This document shows positions 28,043 to 36,587 of a stretch of DNA of 64,000 nt, piece by piece. A model generated the notes under the pieces. It was given only the letters and a program-made list of their open reading frames with translations. It was not told the DNA's origin and did not search any database. The stretch lies in assembly GCA_958295845.1 (NCBI GenBank), contig OY282376.1, positions 1,439,022-1,503,021 of the forward strand, in the 5' to 3' direction. Position 1 is the first letter of the stretch, and every line of letters starts with the position of its first letter. The DNA is from Caldilineaceae bacterium. Its GTDB lineage: Bacteria > Chloroflexota > Anaerolineae > Caldilineales > Caldilineaceae. The position numbers were made by a program, and so were the translations under genes.

Positions 28043-29056
28043 TCACCGCTCCACCGCCTCCTCACGTCCACTCTCCAGCGCACGCTCAAGCGCAGCAGCC
28101 ACCTGAATTGCCGCCAGGCCGTCCCTGCCAGTGACGATCGGCTCCCACTTCCCCTGCACAACCCCCACAAAGTGGCTGAACAGCGAACGGAACATCCCCT
28201 CCTGCCGCCCATGCATCACCGGCGTATAGCCGATATCGGGATACGCCGGCTCACCGTCTACACGGTAGACAGCAACCGCATTCTCATGGCCCAGCACCTC
28301 TGCCGCGCCCTCTTTGCCGTGAATGCTGAAATGCTCGGCCTGCGAACGTCCGCTGAATGCCGGCGTACTCCAGGAAGTCTCCAGCACGCCCACAACGCCA
28401 TTATCAAATGTAAATACAGCGATGATAAAGTCATGCCGGCCCTTCGCCTTCTCCCGCGCATACGCCTTCACGCTCGTGATCGGACGCCCCACCGTCCACA
28501 ACATCATGTCGATGTCGTGCGGCGTTAACCAGTACGCCAGCGAGAACTTACCCAGCACCCGCTCCGCCGCCAACTGGATCGTATTGCGCCGCGAATACAG
28601 GTGCATCACCTCCCCGATCTCACCCGCCGCCACCGCCGCGCGCATCGCAGCGTAAGGCTGATCGAAACGCAAGCTCTGGCACACCATCAGCTGCACGCCG
28701 ACCCGGTCGGCCGTCTCGACAAACTTCTGCGCGTCCGCCGCCGATACCGCCATCGGCTTCTCCACCAGCACATGCTTGCCCGCCTCCAGCGCAGCCAGTA
28801 CCGGCGCCGTGTGCATCCACTCCGACGCCGCCACCACCACCGCCTCGATCTCCGGGTGGCTGGCCAGCATCTCCTCGTGCCCCACATTCGCATAGCCCGG
28901 GACCCCGTACTGCCCTGCAACTTCGTTCGTGGACCCCTCACTGCGGCCCGACACCGCCACCAGGTTGGTCTCGCTCAGTTCGCTCGCCAGCCGCACGTAA
29001 ACGCGCCCCATCCGGCCCGGACCGACAACGCCTATCTGCAAAGGTGAATAAGTCAT
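28043..29056 (-). CDS. Gfo/Idh/MocA family oxidoreductase
   Basis: 337 aa from ATG 29056. It begins PLQIGVVGPGRMGRVYVRLASE (GxGxxG-type), has HVLVEKPMAVS near residue 92-102 and LTPHDIDMMLWTVGRP, with the histidine and aspartate of the active site in the order typical of inositol-dehydrogenase-like members. Second gene in a run of three oxidoreductases on the minus strand (30001 to 26997) that lies divergent from the dioxygenase gene. Confidence 0.9.
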   Translation of the reverse strand: MTYSPLQIGVVGPGRMGRVYVRLASELSETNLVAVSGRSEGSTNEVAGQYGVPGYANVGHEEMLASHPEIEAVVVAASEWMHTAPVLAALEAGKHVLVEKPMAVSAADAQKFVETADRVGVQLMVCQSLRFDQPYAAMRAAVAAGEIGEVMHLYSRRNTIQLAAERVLGKFSLAYWLTPHDIDMMLWTVGRPITSVKAYAREKAKGRHDFIIAVFTFDNGVVGVLETSWSTPAFSGRSQAEHFSIHGKEGAAEVLGHENAVAVYRVDGEPAYPDIGYTPVMHGRQEGMFRSLFSHFVGVVQGKWEPIVTGRDGLAAIQVAAALERALESGREEAVER

Positions 29057-29110
29057 AAAAAGGTTGCTTTCTTTCCTGATTCTATTTGTATGCTGGCCGT
29101 CATCTGCAGT

Positions 29111-30001
29111 CTACTGCCCGAACTTGCCGATCTGTACCGTGCGTCCGCCCTCCTCAGCCGAGCGAACAAGCGCCGCCATGATCGCCATGACCTCAACCGT
29201 CCAGTCAACTGGAAAAGGCGGTTCGCCGCTGACCGCCATCTGAATCACACGCGCCAGCGTCTCAGTATAGAACCTGTCTCCGTCTACAATATTGGCCTCG
29301 CCCCAACCCGCCGCGCCGTACACCGCGCCATGATACAGGCCGGGCGTCTCGTGCAGCAGATTGACCACCCCCTGCCGCCCGTCCGCATAGTGCACAAGAC
29401 CGATATCGCATCGCTCCGTTCGCCGCGTCGTTACCGCCGCCGCGCCGCTCCCCAACAGCGTATGCAACAGCTCAGTTGCATGAATGCCGTAAAAGAAAGG
29501 ATGCATCGCCCGCGGATCGGGGAAATCACCGGCCGCCGCCCCGCTCACAACCGCGCAGTTCAACGCGCCAAAGCCTTCCATCCTCTCCTGCAGTTCCATC
29601 ACCTCCCCCGCATAACGCAGCGCAGAGCACGACATCAATGGCACATCCCGTTCCGCGGCCAGCCGGACCAAACTGTGAACGTCGCCCATCTCGTTCGCGA
29701 AGGGCTTGTCCACAAAAGTCGGCAGACCCGCCTCAATCGCCAGCCGCGCATGCGGCGGATGATCCTCGCCGTAGCGGTTGACCACCATCGCCAAGTCCAC
29801 ATCCGCCAAGGCCTCCGCCGGCGTGCCGACCACCTCCGGAATCTGCCACTCACTCGCTTTCGCCTGCGCCTGCTCCCGGTCCTCCCCCCATAGCTTGACC
29901 ACCCGCGCCCGCCCGTGCAAAGGGCTGTCAGCCGGGTTGACCAGCTGAGTCCACGCTTCCGTATGCGTACTGTCTGCTCCAATCATGCCGATACGTATCA
30001 T
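29111..30001 (-). CDS. Gfo/Idh/MocA family oxidoreductase (DKP variant)
   Basis: 296 aa from ATG 30001, preceded by GAGGAAGAG; an upstream start would add 20 unconserved residues. Begins MIRIGMIGADSTHTEAW, in which the third glycine of the nucleotide loop is replaced, and carries TFVDKPFANEMGD where EKP is usual. FYGIHATELLHTLLG supplies an active-site histidine. It is shorter than the other members by about 45 residues. The cofactor loop and lysine motif both differ from the consensus, so it may bind its cofactor differently. Divergently transcribed from the PhyH-type dioxygenase gene. Confidence 0.85.
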   Translation of the reverse strand: MIRIGMIGADSTHTEAWTQLVNPADSPLHGRARVVKLWGEDREQAQAKASEWQIPEVVGTPAEALADVDLAMVVNRYGEDHPPHARLAIEAGLPTFVDKPFANEMGDVHSLVRLAAERDVPLMSCSALRYAGEVMELQERMEGFGALNCAVVSGAAAGDFPDPRAMHPFFYGIHATELLHTLLGSGAAAVTTRRTERCDIGLVHYADGRQGVVNLLHETPGLYHGAVYGAAGWGEANIVDGDRFYTETLARVIQMAVSGEPPFPVDWTVEVMAIMAALVRSAEEGGRTVQIGKFGQ

Positions 30002-30077
30002 TTTCTCTTCCTCTGGGCATCTCTCTCTGATCTGCGACGGTTCGCCGCCGGTCTTCAGCATAAACGCCCATATCTGA

Positions 30078-30107
30078 TTGACAGCATTTTTACCTGTTCG
30101 GTATACT
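30078..30107 (+). promoter_or_regulatory. Sigma70-type promoter of the dioxygenase gene
   Basis: TTGACA at 30078-30083 and TATACT at 30102-30107 with an 18-base spacer. The start codon is about 80 bases downstream. The same gap must also hold the promoter of the divergent oxidoreductase gene. Confidence 0.6.
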
Positions 30108-30188
30108 CCAGTATGATATTAAAATGAAGCCAGTCGCTCGGCTGCCCGCGACAACGAATTCCCGAAAACTCGAAAAGGAGTTCTCCCC

Positions 30189-30986
30189 ATGGCCCTGACA
30201 GACGAACAAAAAGAATTCTTCTGGGAAAACGGCTACCTGCCCTACCACCGCATCCTTTCAGACGAAGACCTGGCCGCCCTGCGCAAACGCAGCGAAGCCA
30301 TCATCAGCGGCGAAGTCAACCACGTGCCGCCCCGCTACATCCAGTTCGAGGCCCAGTTCCGCAACGGCCTGCCCAAAGACGTCGAACCGCTCGACGCCGT
30401 CCGCAAAATGACCCAACTCTGCTACTTCGACGACGTATTCGAGAGCACGGCCCGCAAACCGGAGATCGTCGACGTCATCGACGACCTCATCGGCCCCAAC
30501 ATCAAGCTTTACACCGATCAGCTGATGATGAAACCGCGCTATCACGGCACAGTCACAGACTGGCACCAGGACTCGATGGCCTGGCACCAATTCGCGCCCC
30601 AGGAGCACGTCAGTTGCTGGGTCGCTCTCGACGACGCCACCATCGACAACGGCTGCATGACCGTCATCCCCGGCAGCCACAAATGGGGCCCAATCGATCG
30701 TGAGTACAAGGACCGCTTCTTGAATAGCCCCCTCATCAACAAGCCCGTTCCTGTCGAGCTGCCTGCCGGCAGCTGTATGTTCCATCACGGCCTCAACTTC
30801 CACCGCACCGGCGCCAACTCCACGCCTCACCGCCGCCGCGGCCTTGCTCTCCACTACCTCCGCGCCGAAACCATGTACCTCGGCATCGAGGATGAGGAAG
30901 CCCGTCTCTTGACCGAATGCGAGAAACCGCGTGGCGAGTTTCGCTTCATGCTGATTCGCGGCAAGGAGTATCCCGGCAGAGTATAG
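30189..30986 (+). CDS. Phytanoyl-CoA dioxygenase family (PhyH-like) Fe(II)/2-oxoglutarate enzyme
   Basis: 265 aa, ATG preceded by AAAAGGAGTTCTCCCC. The iron-binding HxD lies in DWHQDSMAWHQ (H126, D128) and the distal histidine is in FHHGLNFHRTGAN (most likely H205), followed by an arginine cluster (RRRG) expected to bind 2-oxoglutarate. CWVALDDATIDNGCMTVIPGSH is a family hallmark. Family members hydroxylate small metabolites, often lipids, osmolytes or natural products. It is the only gene on the plus strand between 14682 and 37819, inserted among oxidoreductase genes that run the other way. Confidence 0.88.
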   Translation: MALTDEQKEFFWENGYLPYHRILSDEDLAALRKRSEAIISGEVNHVPPRYIQFEAQFRNGLPKDVEPLDAVRKMTQLCYFDDVFESTARKPEIVDVIDDLIGPNIKLYTDQLMMKPRYHGTVTDWHQDSMAWHQFAPQEHVSCWVALDDATIDNGCMTVIPGSHKWGPIDREYKDRFLNSPLINKPVPVELPAGSCMFHHGLNFHRTGANSTPHRRRGLALHYLRAETMYLGIEDEEARLLTECEKPRGEFRFMLIRGKEYPGRV

Positions 30987-31047
30987 AACTAGCTCCTGGG
31001 CCGGATTTCACCGGGATGTCACCAACCGGCATCAGTTGCGCCAACTG

Positions 31048-32142
31048 CTACTGAATGTCGACCCGTCGGCCCGTCCGCGATGATTCATAGGCGGCATCAA
31101 ATATCTGCAAAAGGTGGTGAGCGTCATCGATGCTCACCACTGGCTTGCCCCCTTCCCGCGCCGCCCGCACAAAGTCGGCTACATACTCATAGCCAAACTG
31201 GTCCGCGTACACGGCCCGCGGCGTCACCGGCATATTGAAGCTTCGCTCCGGCGCCGCCTGCCACTCCGGCGCCGCACTGTACACCGTCAGCAGGCCGTCG
31301 CCAACCGGGCCCCACGTCGCCGCCCCCAACTGGCCCCGCACCGCCATAAATGTGTCGTTACGCGGCCCCGCCCCGCTCAACAAATAGCCCATGTGCAGGC
31401 AGGCATGCACGCCGTTCTCATACTCCAACGCCACCGTAGCCGCGTCCTCCACGCCTTCCTGAATCTCATCCGTGCGCCGGCTGCACAATGCCGTCACCGA
31501 GCGCACCCGCGCCTGCGCAAACATCTGGAAGAGCGTAAGCCAGTGTCCGCCCTCCATGTGCAGAATACCGCCACCCTCCGTCTCGCGGCGGTACATCCAA
31601 TGGTCCGGCTCACGCAGCCCTGGCCCAACCTGAACCGTCACCAGCCTCGCCTCCATCGCCAGCAGCTTCCCCAGCACCCCCGCATCCAGGCAGCGCCGGA
31701 TCTCCTCCGCCACCGGATGGCGCGGCCACGGATACCCGATCTGGACGACCAGGTCGCGCTCCTTCACCAACTGGCAAACCGGCTCAAGCTCAGGCGCAGT
31801 GCGTGCCGCCTGCTTCTCGATAAACATGTGCTTGCCCGCCTCGGCCAGGCGCATCGCCGCGCGCGTCGCTTCGTCCGGCGGCAGCATCACCACCGCCGCA
31901 TCGAACCCATCCCAATCAAAGAGTTCACACAGATTATCGAATATGCGCGCCTCAGGATCGTGCCGCGCCAGGCTCGCCAGCGCCGACGCCTCATCCGCAT
32001 CCCACTCGCTGTATGCCACAACCTCGACATCTTCCTGCGCATGGAAAGACTTGATCAGGCCGTGATTCCCCTCAGGCTCCAGCCCGCCAGCATGAATCCG
32101 CAAGCCCACAACCGCAACGCGCAACGGTTCTTTAGCGCTCAT
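31048..32142 (-). CDS. Gfo/Idh/MocA family oxidoreductase (EKQ variant)
   Basis: 364 aa from ATG 32142. Begins RVAVVGLRIHAGGLEPEGNHG, a looser Rossmann start, with MFIEKQAARTAPE near residue 105, so the proline of the EKP motif is glutamine. GGGILHMEGGHWLTLFQMFAQ carries a histidine in the active-site position. Its start overlaps the stop of the upstream oxidoreductase (ATGA), so the two are translationally coupled. Slightly longer than average because of extra loops in the N-terminal half. Confidence 0.85.
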   Translation of the reverse strand: MSAKEPLRVAVVGLRIHAGGLEPEGNHGLIKSFHAQEDVEVVAYSEWDADEASALASLARHDPEARIFDNLCELFDWDGFDAAVVMLPPDEATRAAMRLAEAGKHMFIEKQAARTAPELEPVCQLVKERDLVVQIGYPWPRHPVAEEIRRCLDAGVLGKLLAMEARLVTVQVGPGLREPDHWMYRRETEGGGILHMEGGHWLTLFQMFAQARVRSVTALCSRRTDEIQEGVEDAATVALEYENGVHACLHMGYLLSGAGPRNDTFMAVRGQLGAATWGPVGDGLLTVYSAAPEWQAAPERSFNMPVTPRAVYADQFGYEYVADFVRAAREGGKPVVSIDDAHHLLQIFDAAYESSRTGRRVDIQ

Positions 32143-33173
32143 AGCGAAACCGTCTTCCCCTCCGCTGCCGACGCATGCGCAGCCTCAATGATCTGCAACG
32201 ACCTGATAATCTCCTCAACCGTGTACCTGCTATTCCCCTCACCACGAATCGCCGCCGCAAACGCCTGGATCGATGACCTGCCCTCCGCCCCATACCCGGG
32301 CACCTGTGCCGAAGGTATGTCGAACGTGCGCGCCGGCGCGCCCGACCACTCCGGATGCTCGCTCATGATCGTGCACTTCCCTTCGTCCACATCCCACTTG
32401 ATCAATCCAAGTGACCCGCGCAGCCCGATCGAAATCTCACCGTAGCCCGACGTGAAATAGCCCGCATGCAGGCCGCCGATCATACCGTTGTCGAAACCCA
32501 GCGAGACCGCCGCCGCATCCTCCACGTCTATGTCATGTCCTCCAACATTCGCTTCAATCGCCGCAACCTGCGTCACGTCAGCGCCCGTCATGTAGCACAT
32601 CAAGTCCAGCCAGTGACAACCCAGAAAGTTGAGAATGCCCCCGCCTGCCTCTTCGCGGCTGAAATACCAGGTCTGCGGATCGCGCCGCGCCACGCTCGAC
32701 GTCAGGAAACGAAAATCGATCGAATACGGCTTCCCCAACAGTCCCGCCGCCCATGTCTTCTTGATTAAATTCGCAATCGGATGGAACCGCCACGTATAGC
32801 CGCACGAAAAGTGCAGATTATTGCGCCGCACCGCCTCGGCCACTGGAACCAGCGCGCTCGAGTGCACCGCAAATGGCTTTTCACCCCAGACATGCACGCC
32901 GGCCTCAGCCACCTGCACCATCCAGGAGGGCATATCTTTCAAGTATGTCGACACCATCACCGCATCCGGCTTGCCCTGCGCCAGAAGCTCTTCCAGGCTG
33001 TCGTAAAACGGCACGTCCTGAACATCCGCCTTCAAATTCGGCTTCACCCCTTCCGGGTCGGGGTCATAAAAGCCAACCAGCTCAATCTCATCCGACAGCA
33101 ACATCAGCGTATCCCGGTACATGTTCGCGTGCATCAGCGAAACCCCGGCCTGCGCAAATCTTAGCTTTCCCAT
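32139..33173 (-). CDS. Gfo/Idh/MocA family oxidoreductase
   Basis: 344 aa from ATG 33173, chosen for the GGAGAGAGCG leader and the GKLRFAQAGVSLMHANMYRD start; the frame is open for 83 more codons upstream but that region is repetitive and AT-rich. HVWGEKPFAVHSS (about 90-102) holds the catalytic lysine, and GGGILNFLGCHWLDLMCYMTGA the active-site His/Asp. A triple 15-base repeat with TATTAT on its strand lies 29-73 bases upstream. It overlaps the next oxidoreductase by 4 bases. Confidence 0.88.
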   Translation of the reverse strand: MGKLRFAQAGVSLMHANMYRDTLMLLSDEIELVGFYDPDPEGVKPNLKADVQDVPFYDSLEELLAQGKPDAVMVSTYLKDMPSWMVQVAEAGVHVWGEKPFAVHSSALVPVAEAVRRNNLHFSCGYTWRFHPIANLIKKTWAAGLLGKPYSIDFRFLTSSVARRDPQTWYFSREEAGGGILNFLGCHWLDLMCYMTGADVTQVAAIEANVGGHDIDVEDAAAVSLGFDNGMIGGLHAGYFTSGYGEISIGLRGSLGLIKWDVDEGKCTIMSEHPEWSGAPARTFDIPSAQVPGYGAEGRSSIQAFAAAIRGEGNSRYTVEEIIRSLQIIEAAHASAAEGKTVSL

Positions 33174-33201
33174 AATTGACGCTCTCTCCAACGGCGAAAG
33201 A

Positions 33202-33246
33202 ATGGTTGATAATATAGTGGTTGATAATACAGTGGTTGATAATACA
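33202..33246 (-). promoter_or_regulatory. Three tandem 15-bp repeats carrying TATTAT
   Basis: Near-identical 15-base units (GTGGTTGATAATACA) at 33202, 33217 and 33232, directly upstream of the oxidoreductase pair. On the minus strand each unit contains TATTAT, like a -10 box. The units could be alternative promoters or an operator array. Confidence 0.5.
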
Positions 33247-33279
33247 TTGAACGACGGCCGCCTGCCGGCCGCCAAAATC

Positions 33280-33870
33280 TCAAACTGTGGCCCAAATCTC
33301 GTCCGCCAGCAGACACGAGCTGAGCGGCCGCCCCACCAGCGGAATCCAGTCCTGGCGGGCATACAGTGTTCCCGGAACAGCCTCCCCATCCACGACAAGG
33401 CTGGCCCGATTGGCAACAACAAACAGGCAGTAAGTGTAAAGACTGGAAGCCCCGGCTATGCCGTGGTGAACAAACGGAGGCTCCAACCCGGCCCACGCCG
33501 CCTCAATCTGGCACTCGGCCGTGTCCATCGTATAGCTCAACCGCCTCCGCATATCCCCGCTGCGGCCGAAACGCGCCGTAACGATCCTGTCCCCACATTC
33601 CGCCAGTGGATTGTCGCTGTCGCGATACATCCTGTCATACATCCACTCCGCCATATCCGGGTTGTCGGTATAGACCCCGTTCGCCGGCGCAGACGGAAAA
33701 CACGCCCGATCAACATACAAATAGCCCGCATGTCCGCCCCCCGCCGGGCTGTACTCCGTCTGAAACAGGCTGAACCGCGCGCAGTCCGCCTCCGCCCCCG
33801 CCAGTCGCAGATAAAGCAAATAATGGATCCCGCACCAGATCGGCGTCTGGTCGCTAGTCTCCCGCGTCAT
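33280..33870 (-). CDS. Hypothetical protein, 196 aa
   Basis: I do not recognise the family. The ATG at 33870 has GGAGGAGG a few bases upstream, which argues that the gene is real. The protein is soluble, rich in aromatic residues and tyrosine, with WCGIHYLLYLRLAGAEADCARF near the N-terminus, MAEWMYDRMYRDSDNP in the middle and GIAGASSLYTYCLFVVANRASLVVDG near the end; no signal peptide. It lies upstream of the two coupled oxidoreductases and may be in the same transcript. The tail carries several cysteines. Function unknown. Confidence 0.55.
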   Translation of the reverse strand: MTRETSDQTPIWCGIHYLLYLRLAGAEADCARFSLFQTEYSPAGGGHAGYLYVDRACFPSAPANGVYTDNPDMAEWMYDRMYRDSDNPLAECGDRIVTARFGRSGDMRRRLSYTMDTAECQIEAAWAGLEPPFVHHGIAGASSLYTYCLFVVANRASLVVDGEAVPGTLYARQDWIPLVGRPLSSCLLADEIWATV

Positions 33871-33900
33871 CGACCTCCTCCATCACATCGTATTTTGAGC

Positions 33901-34016
33901 GGTCGGGCCTTCGGCCCTCCCTTGTGCGGGGGCTGCGCCCCCGCAACGCCCCGCCCTTACTAGACCACCGTGCTAATTCTTTCCCAGCAACGTGTCTAGA
34001 GAAAGGTGTTTAGCCA
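33901..34016. repeat. Double-hairpin intergenic repeat, copy C
   Basis: Same layout as copy B: GGGCCTTCGGCCC, GCGGGGGC-TGC-GCCCCCGC, CTAGAC with GTCTAG, then the AGAAAGGTGTTTAGCCAA extension. It ends just before the heptamer repeat at 34048. Confidence 0.8.
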
Positions 34017-34047
34017 ACAGAGTCTAACTCCTCACCCGCTATCTCAG

Positions 34048-34097
34048 CCCCTGACCCCTGACCCCTGACCCCTGACCCCTGCAGTTCCCCTGCAGTT
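34048..34097. repeat. Heptamer tandem repeat (TGACCCC)n followed by two GCAGTT
   Basis: Four TGACCCC units followed by GCAGTTCCCCTGCAGTT (GCAGTT at 34081 and 34092), immediately before hairpin copy D. Confidence 0.8.
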
Positions 34098-34175
34098 CCG
34101 CGCCCCCGCAACGCCCCGCCCTTACTAGACCACCGTGCTAATTCTTCCCCAGCTTTGCGTCTAGTCGACGGTGTC
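34098..34175. repeat. Double-hairpin intergenic repeat, copy D (shortened)
   Basis: Begins at CGCCCCCGCAACGCCCC, so it lacks the first hairpin, but keeps CTAGAC and GTCTAG with the same inner sequence. The lost 5' part coincides with the joined GCAGTT sequence. Confidence 0.7.
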
Positions 34176-34195
34176 TCCACCCTCAGCTTCAGTCT

Positions 34196-34238
34196 CTACC
34201 CCCTAACCCCTGATCCCTGACCCCTGACCCCTGCAGTT
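34196..34238. repeat. Heptamer tandem repeat overlapping the 3' end of a CDS
   Basis: TAACCCC, TGATCCC, TGACCCC, TGACCCC then GCAGTT (34233-34238). The minus-strand DegT-like gene reads through all of it and takes its stop codon from the far side. Confidence 0.85.
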
Positions 34239-35485
34239 ACCCGCTTCCGATAATGCCCGAACACTTTGCGAATCCCCGCCGCAATATCAGCGACGTCCTC
34301 TTCGTCAAGGCTGGGCTGCATCGAAAAACTGAACCCGCGCCGCATCAGTCTCTCTCCGTTCGGGCACTCTACCAATCTGTAGTCAAGCGGCTTCTCCCTC
34401 CCGTAGTCGAACGGAAAGTGGCTGCGCCCGTAGCAGTTAGGCCCCGCCAGGAACTCGTTGCGGTACAGCGGCCCCTCCTTGCCCGACCCGATATACGGGC
34501 CGCCCGCGGGGATCCCCTCCTGGTTCAGCGCGTCTGCAAACTCCCACGCGTCACACGCCATCTTGTCCGTATCCAGCGTCATCCCCAACACCCAGTGCGA
34601 GTGCCTGTCCCCCTCCCGCACCCGCTGCGGCGTGATCTCCTCGATATCCGACACGCTTTCCATGATCCCCTGCGCAGCCTCGATCTTCTTTGCAATATAC
34701 CCGTCCACCTTCTTCAGCTGCGTGAGCAGTACAGACGCCATCAGGTCGTTCAGCTTGTAGTTGGGCGCAAGAAAATAGTTCGCGTAGGGCCGCCCTTCGA
34801 ACGGTCCGCCATTGCGCGGCAACGCACAGTCGGAGAAGATCAGCGCCCGTTCCCACAACGTCTCGTTGTCAGACATGATTGCGCCCCCGCCCCCGGCAGA
34901 AAGATGCTTTCCACCAAAGCTGAAGCCATTGATATCCCCCATCGAGCCCACCACCTTGCCCTGGTATTCGGCAAAGTGCGCCTGGCAGCAGTCCTCTAAC
35001 AGGAAGATCTGATGCCGGTCCGCGATCTCCCGCAGCGCCGTCATATCGCAGGGGTTCCCAAATAGATGCACAGCGATAATGGCGCGCGTCCTCGGCGTAA
35101 TCTTCGCCTCGACGTCCGCCGGGTCCAGCGTATACGTGTCGTCAACGTCAGCGAATATTGGCACGCAGTTGTGCAGCAGCGTACCGATGATGCTCCCTCC
35201 AGACGTCCAGGGGGTCACGATGATCTCATCCCCCGGATCGGGATTGATCGCGCCTACGCACGTGTGCATCGCCGCCGTGCCCGAAGTCACCGTGACAACG
35301 TGTTCAACACCGTGCCGCGCCGCAAACGCCTCCTCAAACTGCCTCACCTTCGGGCCCTTCCCCAGTGCACCCGACCGGATTACCTCCGAGAGCGCCTCGA
35401 TATCCTCATCCCCAAAGTAATGACTCGGTCCAAAAGGCAGCGTACGCACCGGCGCGCCCCCATTCATAGCTAACTGTTCGCCCAT
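34196..35485 (-). CDS. DegT/DnrJ/EryC1/StrS-family PLP enzyme with repeat-derived tail
   Basis: 429 aa from ATG 35485, which has AAGGAGAGAGG upstream and overlaps the previous gene by 16 bases. PLP residues are intact: D165 in FLLEDCCQAH and the Schiff-base lysine K193 in SFGGKHLSAGGGG. These enzymes make amino sugars from ketosugars. The last 14 residues (TAGVRGQGSGVRG and stop) are the translation of a TGACCCC heptamer array, so the native C-terminus has been replaced or extended. It shares the NGGAPVRTLPFGPSHYFG start with other family members. Confidence 0.88.
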   Translation of the reverse strand: MGEQLAMNGGAPVRTLPFGPSHYFGDEDIEALSEVIRSGALGKGPKVRQFEEAFAARHGVEHVVTVTSGTAAMHTCVGAINPDPGDEIIVTPWTSGGSIIGTLLHNCVPIFADVDDTYTLDPADVEAKITPRTRAIIAVHLFGNPCDMTALREIADRHQIFLLEDCCQAHFAEYQGKVVGSMGDINGFSFGGKHLSAGGGGAIMSDNETLWERALIFSDCALPRNGGPFEGRPYANYFLAPNYKLNDLMASVLLTQLKKVDGYIAKKIEAAQGIMESVSDIEEITPQRVREGDRHSHWVLGMTLDTDKMACDAWEFADALNQEGIPAGGPYIGSGKEGPLYRNEFLAGPNCYGRSHFPFDYGREKPLDYRLVECPNGERLMRRGFSFSMQPSLDEEDVADIAAGIRKVFGHYRKRVTAGVRGQGSGVRG

Positions 35486-36231
35486 GACAACCTCTCTCCT
35501 TCGCGCTTGACATCGTCCTGTTCAGAACTGCTATCCCCCAGAATCCCCGCGAAAATCTCGACCAGCCTCTCCAGATCGCGCGGCAACAAATACGTCTCGC
35601 TGTCCTGCGTTACCCTTTTCTGTCCCCGCTCAAGGAGACCAAACTGCCAGACCGGACCCGCCGTCACCACGCCGAAAATCTGCGTCTGCACCCCTTGGGC
35701 GAGCCTCGCCTTTCCCGCCGCTTCCCTGGCCCGCCGCGTGCGCTCGGCCTTCTGCGCCCGCCTTGGATGTTTCGGCCCCACCGTCGGCATCGCCAAGTAC
35801 TCGCTTACCGCCACCATCTGTACCGCCAGCTTCTGAAATCCCCGCTCCGACTCCTCGCTCTTCATCCCGGTTACCACAAGGTCATGCCTGCCCCGCAGCA
35901 GAGAGTCCACCGTCCCGGTCAGCCGCCCGCCCCCGACAGCATACGCAATGTTCATCTTGAATCTGAACAAATCCAGTGCAGCAAACAGCAACGGCGTCAC
36001 GTAAAACGCCCGGTAAGCAGCCTCATTGGTCAACGGCACATACGGTAACCGTTCCCGCATCTGCGCGCGCAGCGGCCCGAGCTCCTGAGCAAGTCGCGGG
36101 ACCTCTGCGCCTGCTAACGCAAGGGGAGCGCTTCGAAAGCGGTAACCTAAATCGGCAAGGATCTCTTCAGTCTCTGAATTCAGCTCGAGGATCTGGGAAA
36201 ACGTATAGGGAGTTCCTGCTTGGAGTACCAT
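35470..36231 (-). CDS. PD-(D/E)XK nuclease-like protein, 253 aa
   Basis: Start set at ATG 36231 (GCTGGAGAGTC leader); the frame is open 49 codons further up without a typical start. The middle, GTVDSLLRGRHDLVVTGMKSEESERGFQKLAVQMVAVSEYL, resembles restriction-like proteins found in cyanobacteria and Chloroflexi, where the lysine follows a conserved glutamate (ExK). Here the residue is glycine (GMK), so catalysis may be altered. FGVVTAGPVWQFGLLERG and a C-terminal DLERLVEIFAGILG helix complete the pattern. No partner methylase or helicase is near. Identification is from memory and moderate. Confidence 0.5.
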   Translation of the reverse strand: MVLQAGTPYTFSQILELNSETEEILADLGYRFRSAPLALAGAEVPRLAQELGPLRAQMRERLPYVPLTNEAAYRAFYVTPLLFAALDLFRFKMNIAYAVGGGRLTGTVDSLLRGRHDLVVTGMKSEESERGFQKLAVQMVAVSEYLAMPTVGPKHPRRAQKAERTRRAREAAGKARLAQGVQTQIFGVVTAGPVWQFGLLERGQKRVTQDSETYLLPRDLERLVEIFAGILGDSSSEQDDVKREGERLSWANS

Positions 36232-36587
36232 GACTCTCCAGCGCTGGCACGCCATTTCCGGCTCGGCAGCCTGCCACTCTCGCGGGGCCTTCGCCGCACA
36301 CCCACGCAACGCAGGCCAAACCGAGCCGTTTCTTCGCTTCCCAGATAAGATAGAATTGGCGCCCAACCCGCGGCGCAACGTGCCCCAATCCTAGCAAAGC
36401 GTCGGTCGCATGTCAAAGCGTTACAAATGGGCAGGTGCCAGTGGCCAGAGGGAAATGGCTAAAGGAGAGATGCTTGCCCCTCAGCAGCATGTGGAAGAGA
36501 ACCAACCAAGCAATTCGAGCCGTTCGACGCGGAAGAAGTCGAATCCCGGCGTTGCCCTGTGACAACAGACGACAACCGGGTCGAAGC
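36232..36587. other. Intergenic stretch, nothing recognised
   Basis: Open frames over 60 codons occur on both strands, but none has a ribosome-binding site or family features. No repeat of the window's families is present. Confidence 0.4.
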
